The notes under the pieces were generated by a model that made no database searches, was not told the origin of the DNA, and worked only from the letters and a program-made list of their open reading frames with translations. Of a DNA stretch of 7,866 nucleotides, positions 1 to 5,899 are shown one piece after another. Origin of the DNA: Pseudomonadota bacterium (GTDB taxonomy: Bacteria; Pseudomonadota; Alphaproteobacteria; Micropepsales; Micropepsaceae); contig JAKBAU010000167.1 of assembly GCA_021808875.1 (NCBI GenBank), positions 1-7,866 on the forward strand. Direction: 5' to 3'. How positions within the stretch are numbered: the stretch's first letter is position 1; every line of letters begins with the position of its first letter. The translations under genes and the position numbers were made by a program.

Positions 1-943
1 TTTCCTCAGCATCTTTGAGATAGCCCATAAGACGATCATAGTGACGCTGGTTGATGACCGAAGTGTAGTCGGGATTGTCTTTCAAGGTCGGAAACATCGC
101 ACTGACAGCAGCTGTCGCGGCGCTCGCGAACTGATCCTGCTTGCCCTCCGGCACCATGACATAATCCGGGGCAAGACAGATCTGCCCGGCGTTCAAGGTC
201 TTGCCAAACATGACTCGTTTGGCCGTCAGCGCCATATCCGCCGTGTTGCTGACGATGACCGGTGATTTGCCTCCCAGCTCCAGCGTGGTCGGTACCAGAT
301 GCTCAGCCGCCGCCCGCATCACGTGATAGGCGATCGTCGTTGCCCCGGTGAAGAGCAGGTGGTCGAAAGGCAAACCGGCGAACGCCTGCCCCACATCCGG
401 CCCGCCAGTAAACACCGCACATTCGGCTTCCGAATAAGCTGACCGGATCATTCGTGCCATGAGGTCGCTGGTGCGCGGAGTGAATTCACTCGGCTTGATC
501 ATCGCGCGATTGCCCGCCGCAAACACGCCTGCGAGAGGGGCAAAGGTCAAATTGACCGGGAAATTCCACGGGCTAATGATCCCAACGACACCCTTGGGCT
601 GATATTCAACACGGGCTCTGGCCCCAAACAGTCCAAGAAGCGCAGGCTGAACTGCCCGCTTTTCACCACGCATCCAGCTTTTGAGATGAGCCTTGGCATG
701 CTTCAGCGGTGCAATCGAGCCGGAGACATCGGTCAGCAGCGAGGCATGAACCGAGCGGTGGCCAAAATCCTCACGCAGACTGTCGGCAATCTGCTGACTG
801 TTATCGACTAGAAGTCCTATTGCCCGGTCAATCCACTCGATCCGCCGTTCGGCACTGGGCGCCCCCTCCTTGATGTGGGTCTGCCGCTGAACCTCGAGCA
901 CCCGCATCATCTCGGTGACCGCACTTTGTCTATCGTCGCTCAT
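1..943 (-). CDS. Aldehyde dehydrogenase, coniferyl aldehyde dehydrogenase-like (partial, C-terminus off the left edge)
   Basis: The minus strand reads open from an ATG at 943 to the window edge, giving the first 314 residues of a NAD(P)-dependent aldehyde dehydrogenase. Family members are usually about 470-480 residues, so roughly a third is missing. Visible motifs are SPWNFP (residues 124-129, with the oxyanion Asn127), the cofactor-binding KPSE (150-153), FTGAT (198-202), LELGGKSP with the general base Glu222 (221-228), and GQICLAPDY with the nucleophile Cys256 (253-261). The GQICLAPDYV form around the cysteine is typical of the coniferyl aldehyde dehydrogenase (CalB) branch, which oxidises coniferyl aldehyde to ferulate. 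The true substrate may be another aromatic or aliphatic aldehyde. The start is supported by a GGAGGAG ribosome site at 947-953, just upstream of the ATG. The gene is divergent from the diguanylate cyclase gene. Family assignment is firm; substrate is inference. Confidence 0.9.
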   Translation of the reverse strand, partial: MSDDRQSAVTEMMRVLEVQRQTHIKEGAPSAERRIEWIDRAIGLLVDNSQQIADSLREDFGHRSVHASLLTDVSGSIAPLKHAKAHLKSWMRGEKRAVQPALLGLFGARARVEYQPKGVVGIISPWNFPVNLTFAPLAGVFAAGNRAMIKPSEFTPRTSDLMARMIRSAYSEAECAVFTGGPDVGQAFAGLPFDHLLFTGATTIAYHVMRAAAEHLVPTTLELGGKSPVIVSNTADMALTAKRVMFGKTLNAGQICLAPDYVMVPEGKQDQFASAATAAVSAMFPTLKDNPDYTSVINQRHYDRLMGYLKDAEE

Positions 944-1136
944 GGGCTCCTCCGCCAATTCCCTTGGAACTACTAGAGCAGTCTCGCGCACCGCCTTCAA
1001 TCCCGGACCCGCTGCCAGGGCGAAGGCTGCCCCTGGATCGGGGTGGTTAACCAACAGATTTAACGTTTTTTTTCCAGGATCCGGATCAAAGTCAGGCAGC
1101 CTTGGAGGATCTGTGCAAGCGACCAAGGTATTGGGG
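944..1136. promoter_or_regulatory. Divergent intergenic region between the aldehyde dehydrogenase and diguanylate cyclase genes
   Basis: This spacer must carry the promoters of both divergent genes. It contains two TTAAC direct repeats (1047-1051 and 1060-1064), a run of eight T (about 1066-1073) and a 10-bp palindrome GATCCGGATC (1078-1087). Two candidate ribosome sites for the rightward gene are GGAGG at 1104-1108 (before a GTG at 1113) and AAGG at 1125-1128 (before the ATG at 1137). The rightward reading frame stays open back to 915, but the part before about 1113 overlaps the divergent gene's start and looks non-coding. I could not identify convincing -35/-10 boxes. The element assignment is positional inference. 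Confidence 0.4.
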
Positions 1137-2186
1137 ATGATTGTGAACCGCTACGAACGCGTGCAGGCCCTGGCAAAGACTGCAGTCGGCTTGATGGCCG
1201 AACGCTCGGTGGCGCCAACTCCAGAAAACTATGAGCTGTTCTACAGCTATGTATCGGGTCAGAACCCGACCCTGGCAAAGATCTTGGGCGACCTCATCGC
1301 AAGCCGCAAGCCGTTCACCCCAGCGATGCTCGAGGACCTGCGCAACCGCTTCTTTCCACGCCCGAAGCTGGAAGACGAAATGGTGTCCTTGGGCAACAAT
1401 GTGTCCGAGACCCTTACTTCCATGCTGGTCAAACTCGAAAAGGCCGGCCGAGACACCGAGGATTATGGTCGCAAATTGTCCGCGGTCAGCGGCGAGCTGG
1501 GTAGCCAGCCCTCCGCCGGCGGGCTGCACAAGATCGTCGAGGGCTTGCGTACGGCCACCAGCGCCATGGAGGCGCGCACCCATGCCCTCGAGAGCGAACT
1601 GCAGAAATCGTCGCATGAAGTGGACGAACTGAGGCGCAAACTTGAAGATGTCCGAAAGGAAAGCTTGACAGATCCCTTGACCGGCATAGCCAACCGCAAG
1701 GCCTTCGATCTCGACCTGCGCAAGGCTATCATGCAGGCCCGCGAGCACGATGAAGCCCTGTCCCTGCTCATCTGCGACATCGACCGCTTCAAGCAGTTCA
1801 ACGACACATTTGGTCACCAGACGGGCGATCAGGTGCTACGGCTTGTGGCCAACTGTTTGAACGAGAGCGTGAAGGGACGTGACACCGCCGCGCGTTACGG
1901 TGGTGAAGAGTTCGCTGTCATCGTCAGGGGGGCCGCGCTCAGAACGGCTAGCCTTCTGGCCGACCAGATTCGGCAGGTGGTCCAGGCCAAGAAGCTGGTG
2001 AAGAAATCCACCGGCGACGTTCTTGGCACCATCACGATCTCGATCGGTGCTGCCCAGTTGCTGGCCGGCGAGGACGAGACCAGCCTGATCCACCGTGCAG
2101 ATGCCGGGCTCTATGCGGCCAAAGCCGCGGGACGCAACTGTGTGCGCAGCGTCAGCTCCGCACACGCTCCGGATGTTGCCGCCTGA
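1137..2186 (+). CDS. Diguanylate cyclase (soluble GGDEF protein)
   Basis: This 349-residue protein should condense two GTP into cyclic di-GMP, the second messenger controlling motility, adhesion and cell cycle in many proteobacteria. The N-terminal region (about 1-140) is soluble, with TPENYELFY (28-36), a pattern seen in small alphaproteobacterial cyclases. A charged, coiled-coil-like helix (about 145-175) leads into the GGDEF domain, which begins at DPLTGIANRKAFD (179-191). The metal and substrate segment is CDIDRFKQFND (213-223). The active loop is RYGGEEF (253-259), and the conserved tail is ADAGLYAAKAAGRN (321-334). The GGEEF loop predicts catalytic activity. The product-inhibition site, normally RxxD five residues before GGEEF, reads KGRD (246-249), so feedback control may be weak or absent. 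No transmembrane segment or EAL domain is present. I chose ATG 1137 (AAGG eight bases upstream). GTG 1113 after GGAGG is a real alternative that adds eight residues. Confidence 0.93.
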   Translation: MIVNRYERVQALAKTAVGLMAERSVAPTPENYELFYSYVSGQNPTLAKILGDLIASRKPFTPAMLEDLRNRFFPRPKLEDEMVSLGNNVSETLTSMLVKLEKAGRDTEDYGRKLSAVSGELGSQPSAGGLHKIVEGLRTATSAMEARTHALESELQKSSHEVDELRRKLEDVRKESLTDPLTGIANRKAFDLDLRKAIMQAREHDEALSLLICDIDRFKQFNDTFGHQTGDQVLRLVANCLNESVKGRDTAARYGGEEFAVIVRGAALRTASLLADQIRQVVQAKKLVKKSTGDVLGTITISIGAAQLLAGEDETSLIHRADAGLYAAKAAGRNCVRSVSSAHAPDVAA

Positions 2187-2261
2187 AGCTGACCTCACGG
2201 CACGCTTTCAAGCCACGCTCCACCCGCCTATGCTGGCACCGATCAACATCGGGAGGCGCGC

Positions 2262-3056
2262 ATGCGGACCAATTTCGAGCGAGTTTATGTCACGGCACAT
2301 GATGACGTCGCAGTCCTCACCTTGAACCACCCTGAGGTAATGAACGCGGCCTCACTCGAACTCGTCGAAGGCATGGGCAAGGCAATCAGTCACATCGAAG
2401 AAAATTCAGGCTTTCGGGCGATTGTTCTCACCGGTGAAGGTCGTGGCTTTTGCTCGGGTGCCAATCTTTCGGGCCCGAGCATGGGATCGGCATCGGGATC
2501 GCGAGATGCCGGGTCGGTGCTCGAAACCCATTTCCATCCGCTGCTGCGCCGCCTGCGCGATCTCAACATTCCCCTAGTCACGGCCGTAAATGGTGCGGCG
2601 GCGGGCGTGGGCATGAGTCTCGCACTCATGGGTGACATCATCCTTGCTGCGCGCTCTGCATATTTCCTTCAGGCTTTTGCGCGCATTGGACTGGTGCCGG
2701 ATGGAGGCTCGACCTGGCTGCTTCCGCGCCTGATCGGCCTCGCCCGGGCCCGCGAACTGTCGATGCTGGCCGAGAAATTGCCGGCTGAACAGGCTCTGCA
2801 ATGGGGCCTGATAAACCGCGTCTGTGATGATGCAAATCTCATGGACGATGCTTTGGCCATAGCCCATCGCCTCGCCCAAGGTCCGACGAGCCTTGCCCTC
2901 ATTCGCCGGCTTTATTGGCAGAGCCCGGAAAATTCCTACGAAGCACAGATCAACGAAGAGCGGCAGGCACAACGTCGGGCTGGACGTTCGCGCGACTTCT
3001 TCGAAGGCGTGCAGGCATTCCTGCAGAAGCGCCCGGCGAAATTCACCGGACAATAG
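2262..3056 (+). CDS. Enoyl-CoA hydratase/isomerase family protein, PaaG-type
   Basis: This 264-residue crotonase-fold protein is full length for the family and acts on an acyl-CoA thioester. The oxyanion-hole and CoA-binding segments are visible: GRGFCSGANL (60-69) and NGAAAGVGMSLALMGD (110-125). The two glutamates used by true enoyl-CoA hydratases are absent: the first position lies in GMSLAL and the second in FLQAF. Instead there is LVPDGGSTWLLPR (144-156) with Asp147, the arrangement of PaaG (1,2-epoxyphenylacetyl-CoA isomerase) and related double-bond isomerases. An isomerase role is therefore more likely than hydration. No other paa genes are visible here, so a phenylacetate role is not supported by context, and fatty-acid double-bond shifting is equally possible. 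The start is well supported by GGGAGG at 2251-2256. The gene follows the cyclase gene after 75 bp on the same strand, but no functional link is apparent. Confidence 0.92.
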   Translation: MRTNFERVYVTAHDDVAVLTLNHPEVMNAASLELVEGMGKAISHIEENSGFRAIVLTGEGRGFCSGANLSGPSMGSASGSRDAGSVLETHFHPLLRRLRDLNIPLVTAVNGAAAGVGMSLALMGDIILAARSAYFLQAFARIGLVPDGGSTWLLPRLIGLARARELSMLAEKLPAEQALQWGLINRVCDDANLMDDALAIAHRLAQGPTSLALIRRLYWQSPENSYEAQINEERQAQRRAGRSRDFFEGVQAFLQKRPAKFTGQ

Positions 3057-3073
3057 CGATCCATGGCATGATT

Positions 3074-3120
3074 TTGCGGGGGCGCGCCGGGCCGGCCTAA
3101 CCCAAACCTCGCCCCCGCAA
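3074..3120. repeat. Perfect 11-bp inverted repeat downstream of the enoyl-CoA hydratase gene
   Basis: TTGCGGGGGCG at 3074-3084 is exactly complementary to CGCCCCCGCAA at 3110-3120, with a 25-base loop. The arm lies 17 bases after the stop codon of the enoyl-CoA hydratase family gene. This is where a transcription terminator would sit, but neither strand has a T-run after the stem (plus continues GTAGGAACTC, minus continues AAATCATG). A classical Rho-independent terminator is therefore not supported. It could stabilise the mRNA 3' end or protect it from exonucleases. Confidence 0.6.
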
Positions 3121-3133
3121 GTAGGAACTCTTA

Positions 3134-3314
3134 TACGGCGCCTCCACCCACCCGGGGGCCAGAGTGAAGCGTGCCACCCCACCTCCGAGGCCAGACCTGG
3201 GAGCCGCGAACCCCTCCTCGCAATGCTCTGCCTGCACCAGGGGACACGCCCCAGCTCAGAGGCTCCACAACAGAACCTTGGGTGTCACCATGCCCGAAGT
3301 AGACACGCGCCGTA
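3134..3314. ncRNA. Candidate structured RNA, long rod fold of 6S-like size (strand undetermined)
   Basis: The segment can fold into one extended hairpin of 181 nt. Pairings found by eye, from outside in, are: TACGGCGC 3134-3141 with GCGCCGTA 3307-3314 (8 bp, perfect); CACCC 3145-3149 with GGGTG 3280-3284; GGGGCC 3155-3160 with GGCTCC 3261-3266 (one G-U); GAG 3162-3164 with CTC 3255-3257; GCGTG 3169-3173 with CACGC 3245-3249; CTGG 3197-3200 with CCAG 3237-3240; GAGC 3201-3204 with GCTC 3225-3228; and GCGA 3206-3209 with TCGC 3218-3221, around an 8-base loop. The stems are nested and collinear, and a large asymmetric internal loop lies near 3285-3306. Size, closing stem and internal bubble resemble 6S RNA, the regulator of RNA polymerase. 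I recognise no diagnostic 6S sequence, however, and GC-rich DNA pairs easily. The T-rich hairpin after it favours the plus strand slightly. Confidence 0.35.
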
Positions 3315-3322
3315 CATGACAC

Positions 3323-3358
3323 AGCGAGCGGCGGACACGCACCGTTCGCTTCTGCTTT
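3323..3358 (+). terminator. Possible Rho-independent terminator
   Basis: AGCGAGCGG (3323-3331) pairs with CCGTTCGCT (3342-3350) over 9 bp with one G-U, closing a 10-base loop. The bases at 3350-3358 are TTCTGCTTT, six T of nine, a weak tail. It lies nine bases after the candidate structured RNA and could end either that RNA or read-through from the upstream gene. On the minus strand no T-run follows the stem. Confidence 0.35.
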
Positions 3359-3430
3359 GCATGAGGCCTTTGAAAATACTTTGCCTCTCCCTGCGATCCC
3401 GCACGCGGCGATGATTTCGGATAACACCAA

Positions 3431-3459
3431 TTGCAACGGCCGCATCGTCGGTCTATGCC
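3431..3459 (+). promoter_or_regulatory. Weak sigma70-like promoter candidate for the MFS gene
   Basis: TTGCAA (3431-3436) and TATGCC (3454-3459) are separated by exactly 17 bases and lie about 50 bp before the MFS start. The first box matches four of six consensus bases of TTGACA and the second three of six of TATAAT. Spacing and position are right, but the boxes are poor, so this is only a candidate. Confidence 0.2.
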
Positions 3460-3506
3460 GGCGGCGTTCGTAGACCTGCAACCTTTAACCCAGCAGTTAA
3501 GCGCAG

Positions 3507-4694
3507 ATGTCGTCAGACGCCGATGTCCGACCGGTGCCGACCATTGAGATGGCCGCAGCGTGCGGCATCGCAGTGGCCAACATCTACTACAATCAACCGC
3601 TGCTCGGCCTCATTGCTGGGCGCTTTGGGCACTCCCCAATCGCCGCCTCGATACCCACCGCAACTCAGCTCGGCTATGCGCTCGGACTGTTCTTGCTGGT
3701 GCCCCTTGGTGATCTCCTGGAACGCCGCCGGCTGATCGTAGCGCAGTTTCTGGTACTGGCGCTGACACTGGTCGCTGCCGCCGCTGCGCCATCCGCACTG
3801 ACCCTCGCGCTCGCCTCTCTGTTCGTCGGACTGGCATCCGCCGTAGCGCAGCAAATCGTACCCTTCGCCGCCAGCCTCGCCCCTCAAGCCCGTCGCGGTG
3901 CCGTGATCGGCATGGTGATGAGCGGGCTCTTGGCTGGGATACTCCTCAGCAGAACCCTGTCCGGCTTCGTCGGTGCCGCGGCAGGCTGGCGCGCAGTATT
4001 TTGGATCGGAGTTCCGCTTGCGATCGCCGCCGCAGGCCTAATGCGCTGGCGGCTACCGCCGAGCCCGGCAACGGTCCGCCTGCCCTATCACTACGCCTTG
4101 GCATCGCTGCTGAACCTGTGGCGGAGCCAACCGGTGCTGCGGGAAGCAACCTATATCCAGGCCGGCCTGTTCGGTTCATTTTCGGTATTCTGGACAGTTC
4201 TGGCGCTGCGCTTGCAAGAACCCGTCTTCGGCCTTGGGCCCGCTGCCGCGGGCCTTTTTGGTCTGGTCGGCGTCGCTGGCATCCTGGCGGCACCACTTGC
4301 CGGACGCGCCGCTGACCGCAGAGGTGCACGCGCCGTCGCCACCATCGGATGCTCCCTCGCGCTCATCAGCTGGATGTGTTTTGGGCTTGTTACATCCCTG
4401 CCCGCGATGATCGTGGGCATCTTTCTTTTCGACGCAGGTGTTCAGGCGACGATTGTCGCCAATCAGCACCGCATTTACGCTCTCGACCCTCAGGCCCGCA
4501 ATCGCCTGAACACCGTGTTCATGACCGGAATGTTCCTAGGAGGCGCCATCGGATCTGCCGGGGCAGCCGCCATTTATCTGCGCTTCGGCTGGAACACATT
4601 ATGCCTGTTCGGCGCAGCTCTCGCGCTGCTCGCAGGACTGCCACTCTACTGGCGGCGCGGCCAGTTTACGCCACGTTCTGGTTCACCGGGGTGA
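3507..4694 (+). CDS. Major facilitator superfamily transporter (drug/sugar efflux type)
   Basis: This 395-residue inner-membrane protein has about twelve hydrophobic segments in two halves, the normal length and layout of MFS proton-coupled exporters. The N-terminal signature ANIYYNQPLLG (24-34) is typical of the YgaY/arabinose-efflux-like MFS group. The loop after helix 2 carries the motif A region GDLLERRR (68-75), and its counterpart in the second half is GRAADRRGAR (266-275). A conserved late segment is ANQHRIYALDP (318-328), followed by RNRLNTVFM (331-339). The substrate cannot be read from the sequence. Export of small molecules or drugs is the usual family role. The ATG at 3507 fits the family N-terminus, but no strong ribosome site precedes it. 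The gene stands alone on its strand, and its last 29 bases overlap the 3' end of sufA on the opposite strand. Confidence 0.92.
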   Translation: MSSDADVRPVPTIEMAAACGIAVANIYYNQPLLGLIAGRFGHSPIAASIPTATQLGYALGLFLLVPLGDLLERRRLIVAQFLVLALTLVAAAAAPSALTLALASLFVGLASAVAQQIVPFAASLAPQARRGAVIGMVMSGLLAGILLSRTLSGFVGAAAGWRAVFWIGVPLAIAAAGLMRWRLPPSPATVRLPYHYALASLLNLWRSQPVLREATYIQAGLFGSFSVFWTVLALRLQEPVFGLGPAAAGLFGLVGVAGILAAPLAGRAADRRGARAVATIGCSLALISWMCFGLVTSLPAMIVGIFLFDAGVQATIVANQHRIYALDPQARNRLNTVFMTGMFLGGAIGSAGAAAIYLRFGWNTLCLFGAALALLAGLPLYWRRGQFTPRSGSPG

Positions 4695-5064
4695 TGGCAA
4701 CACTTTCACCACAGCCACAGGCGCTCGTCTGATTGGGGTTATTGAAGACAAACCTGGCGCCAAACTTTTCCTGAACAAAGTCCATCTCGGTGCCAAGCAG
4801 AAACAGCACCGCCTTGGCATCGATGAAAATCTTGACCCCGTTATCCTCAACCACCTCATCATAGGTACCTGGGGCTTCGGCATAATCCATGGTGTAGCTC
4901 ATGCCGGCACAGCCACCATTCGTGACACCGACACGAACACCCTGATAGCGCCCATCAGCCTCCACGATGATTTCGCGAATGCGCACAGCGGCCGCCTCGG
5001 TCAAACGCACGGCCTTGGGCCGCGCACGCCGGGAACGGGTAGTTGTAGTGGATACTTCGCTCAT
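4666..5064 (-). CDS. sufA: A-type iron-sulfur carrier protein SufA/IscA/ErpA family
   Basis: This 132-residue HesB-type protein binds an Fe-S cluster and passes it to target apoproteins. The three conserved ligand cysteines are present: Cys52 in GGCAGMSY (50-57), and Cys116 and Cys118 in SACGCGES (114-121). The GFVFNNPN-like stretch at about 104-111 is also typical. The N-terminus (1-20) is Thr/Arg-rich and probably flexible. I place the start at 5064, where the core protein begins after a good ribosome site (GAAGG near 5072-5076) that overlaps the stop codon of sufT. The longer frame to 5109 would overlap sufT and add 15 unconserved residues. It is the last gene of the suf operon and ends inside the convergent MFS gene. 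It could be called erpA or iscA by homology alone; the operon favours sufA. Confidence 0.92.
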   Translation of the reverse strand: MSEVSTTTTRSRRARPKAVRLTEAAAVRIREIIVEADGRYQGVRVGVTNGGCAGMSYTMDYAEAPGTYDEVVEDNGVKIFIDAKAVLFLLGTEMDFVQEKFGARFVFNNPNQTSACGCGESVAITPVNQNVA

Positions 5065-5074
5065 CGTTCTACCT

Positions 5075-5440
5075 TCAGAACATGTTGAGTTCGAGCCTTG
5101 CGGCCTCACTCATACGATCCGGCGTCCACGGTGGATCAAAAACCATGTTGATTTTGACCTTGCCAATACCCTCGACAGTTTCGAGCGCATTCTCAACCAT
5201 CACCGGCATTTCACCTGCAACCGGACAGCCAGGTGCCGTTAGGGTCATGTCGACTTCGACATCCCGCTCGTCAGAGACATCTACCTTGTAAATGAGTCCA
5301 AGCTCATAGATGTCGACCGGAATCTCCGGATCATACACCGTCTTCATTGCTGCTATCAGCTTGGCAGTGAAGTCCTCCAGATCCGCGGTGGAAATGCGAG
5401 GTGTTTCATTCTGCTTGATCTGTTCGCCGGAACTGCTCAT
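5075..5440 (-). CDS. sufT: SUF system Fe-S cluster assembly protein SufT (DUF59/MIP18 family)
   Basis: This 121-residue DUF59 (MIP18-like) protein takes part in maturing Fe-S proteins, probably at the delivery stage. Key segments are the DPEIPVDIYELGLIY block (38-51), APGCPV with the conserved Cys72 (69-74), and the C-terminal FDPPWTPDRMSEAAR stretch (101-115), which is typical of SufT. It is complete for a stand-alone DUF59 protein and is not fused to another domain. The start at 5440 overlaps the sufU stop as ATGA, which indicates translational coupling, since no strong ribosome site is visible. A longer frame to 5506 would lie inside sufU and is unlikely. The biochemical step is less well defined than for the other Suf proteins. 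Placement between sufU and sufA supports the assignment. Confidence 0.93.
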   Translation of the reverse strand: MSSSGEQIKQNETPRISTADLEDFTAKLIAAMKTVYDPEIPVDIYELGLIYKVDVSDERDVEVDMTLTAPGCPVAGEMPVMVENALETVEGIGKVKINMVFDPPWTPDRMSEAARLELNMF

Positions 5441-5895
5441 TCGGACTTTACGGCTGCACCGCCCTCCAGCGCTGAGTTCATGGTATGCCACGCCAACGTC
5501 GCGCATTTGACCCGCATGGGAAATGCCGACACCCCTGCCATCACATCAAGACGCTCGCGGTCTTCCGGTTTTAGCGTCTCTCCAACCTCTTCACCTTTGA
5601 CCAGATGCAGAAAGCCAACCATCAGATGCTTGGCCTCCTCCAAGCTCCGACCTTGCACCATATCCGTCATCAGCGACGCCGAAGCCTGGCTGATGGCACA
5701 CCCCTTGCCCTCGAAGCGGATATCTTCGATCGCACCATCCGGACCAAGTTTGAGGTAGATTTTCACCCGATCGCCACAGAGCGGGTTATGCCCTTCGGCA
5801 ACGTGGGTTGCCTCCTGCATTGCCCCAAAATGGCGCGGGTGCCGCGAGTGATCGAGAATTACTTCCTGATAGAGTTCGCGAAGCGTATCGTCCAT
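5437..5895 (-). CDS. sufU: SufU, zinc-dependent sulfur acceptor / IscU-like scaffold protein
   Basis: This 152-residue IscU-fold protein is the likely sulfur acceptor for SufS. Conserved ligands are visible: NPLCGD (Cys40, Asp42), GKGCAISQASASLM (Cys66) and RVKCATLAW (Cys131). The long segment between the second and third cysteines and the lack of the IscU LPPVK chaperone motif distinguish SufU from IscU. In Gram-positive bacteria SufU is a zinc protein that relays persulfide sulfur from SufS to SufBCD; the same role is inferred here. No SufE gene is visible in the window, consistent with SufU filling that place. The start codon lies four bases after the sufS stop, with AGGG-containing sequence just upstream. 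The end overlaps the sufT start by 4 bp. Confidence 0.94.
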   Translation of the reverse strand: MDDTLRELYQEVILDHSRHPRHFGAMQEATHVAEGHNPLCGDRVKIYLKLGPDGAIEDIRFEGKGCAISQASASLMTDMVQGRSLEEAKHLMVGFLHLVKGEEVGETLKPEDRERLDVMAGVSAFPMRVKCATLAWHTMNSALEGGAAVKSE

Positions 5896-5899
5896 CGCC

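Larger units (their letters stand above)
3057..3506. other. 450-bp intergenic region without a convincing protein gene
   Basis: No reading frame here has recognisable domains. The open frames that cross it (plus 2893-3414, minus 3131-3481) have compositions expected of GC-rich chance frames, and the plus one begins inside the upstream gene. What the region does hold is secondary structure: an 11-bp inverted repeat (3074-3120), a 181-nt rod-forming segment (3134-3314) and a 9-bp hairpin followed by T-rich sequence (3323-3358). A promoter-like pair (3431-3459) then precedes the MFS gene. These are listed separately. Confidence 0.6.

Noticed and set aside
1047..1064. Two TTAAC repeats before the diguanylate cyclase gene, resembling a CtrA box.
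   Set aside because: The canonical CtrA site is TTAA-N7-TTAA; here the spacer is nine bases. It may be two half sites or chance.
1092..1817. Long minus-strand open frame opposite the diguanylate cyclase gene.
   Set aside because: It is the antisense shadow of a clear GGDEF gene and its product has no recognisable motif.
3110..3205. Resemblance to a cobalamin riboswitch (CCCCCGCAA, then a CCAGACCTGG-like stretch).
   Set aside because: The B12-box core and upstream conserved blocks are missing, and the downstream MFS gene is about 300 bp away without a B12 link.
2893..3414. Long plus-strand open frame crossing the intergenic region.
   Set aside because: It starts inside the enoyl-CoA hydratase family gene in another frame, has no domain, and is of the kind expected by chance in GC-rich DNA.
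3131..3481. Minus-strand open frame of 116 codons in the intergenic region.
   Set aside because: Low-complexity Gly/Arg/Trp-rich product with no recognisable domain; it lies over the structured segment.
3484..3500. TTAA pair just before the MFS start, again CtrA-like.
   Set aside because: The spacer is eight bases, not seven, and a transporter is not a typical CtrA target.
3057..3506. tmRNA, SRP RNA or RNase P RNA in the intergenic region.
   Set aside because: None of their hallmark sequences (tag-coding segment and T-arm, GGAAGGAAGCAGC core, GAGGAAAGTCCGG block) is present on either strand.
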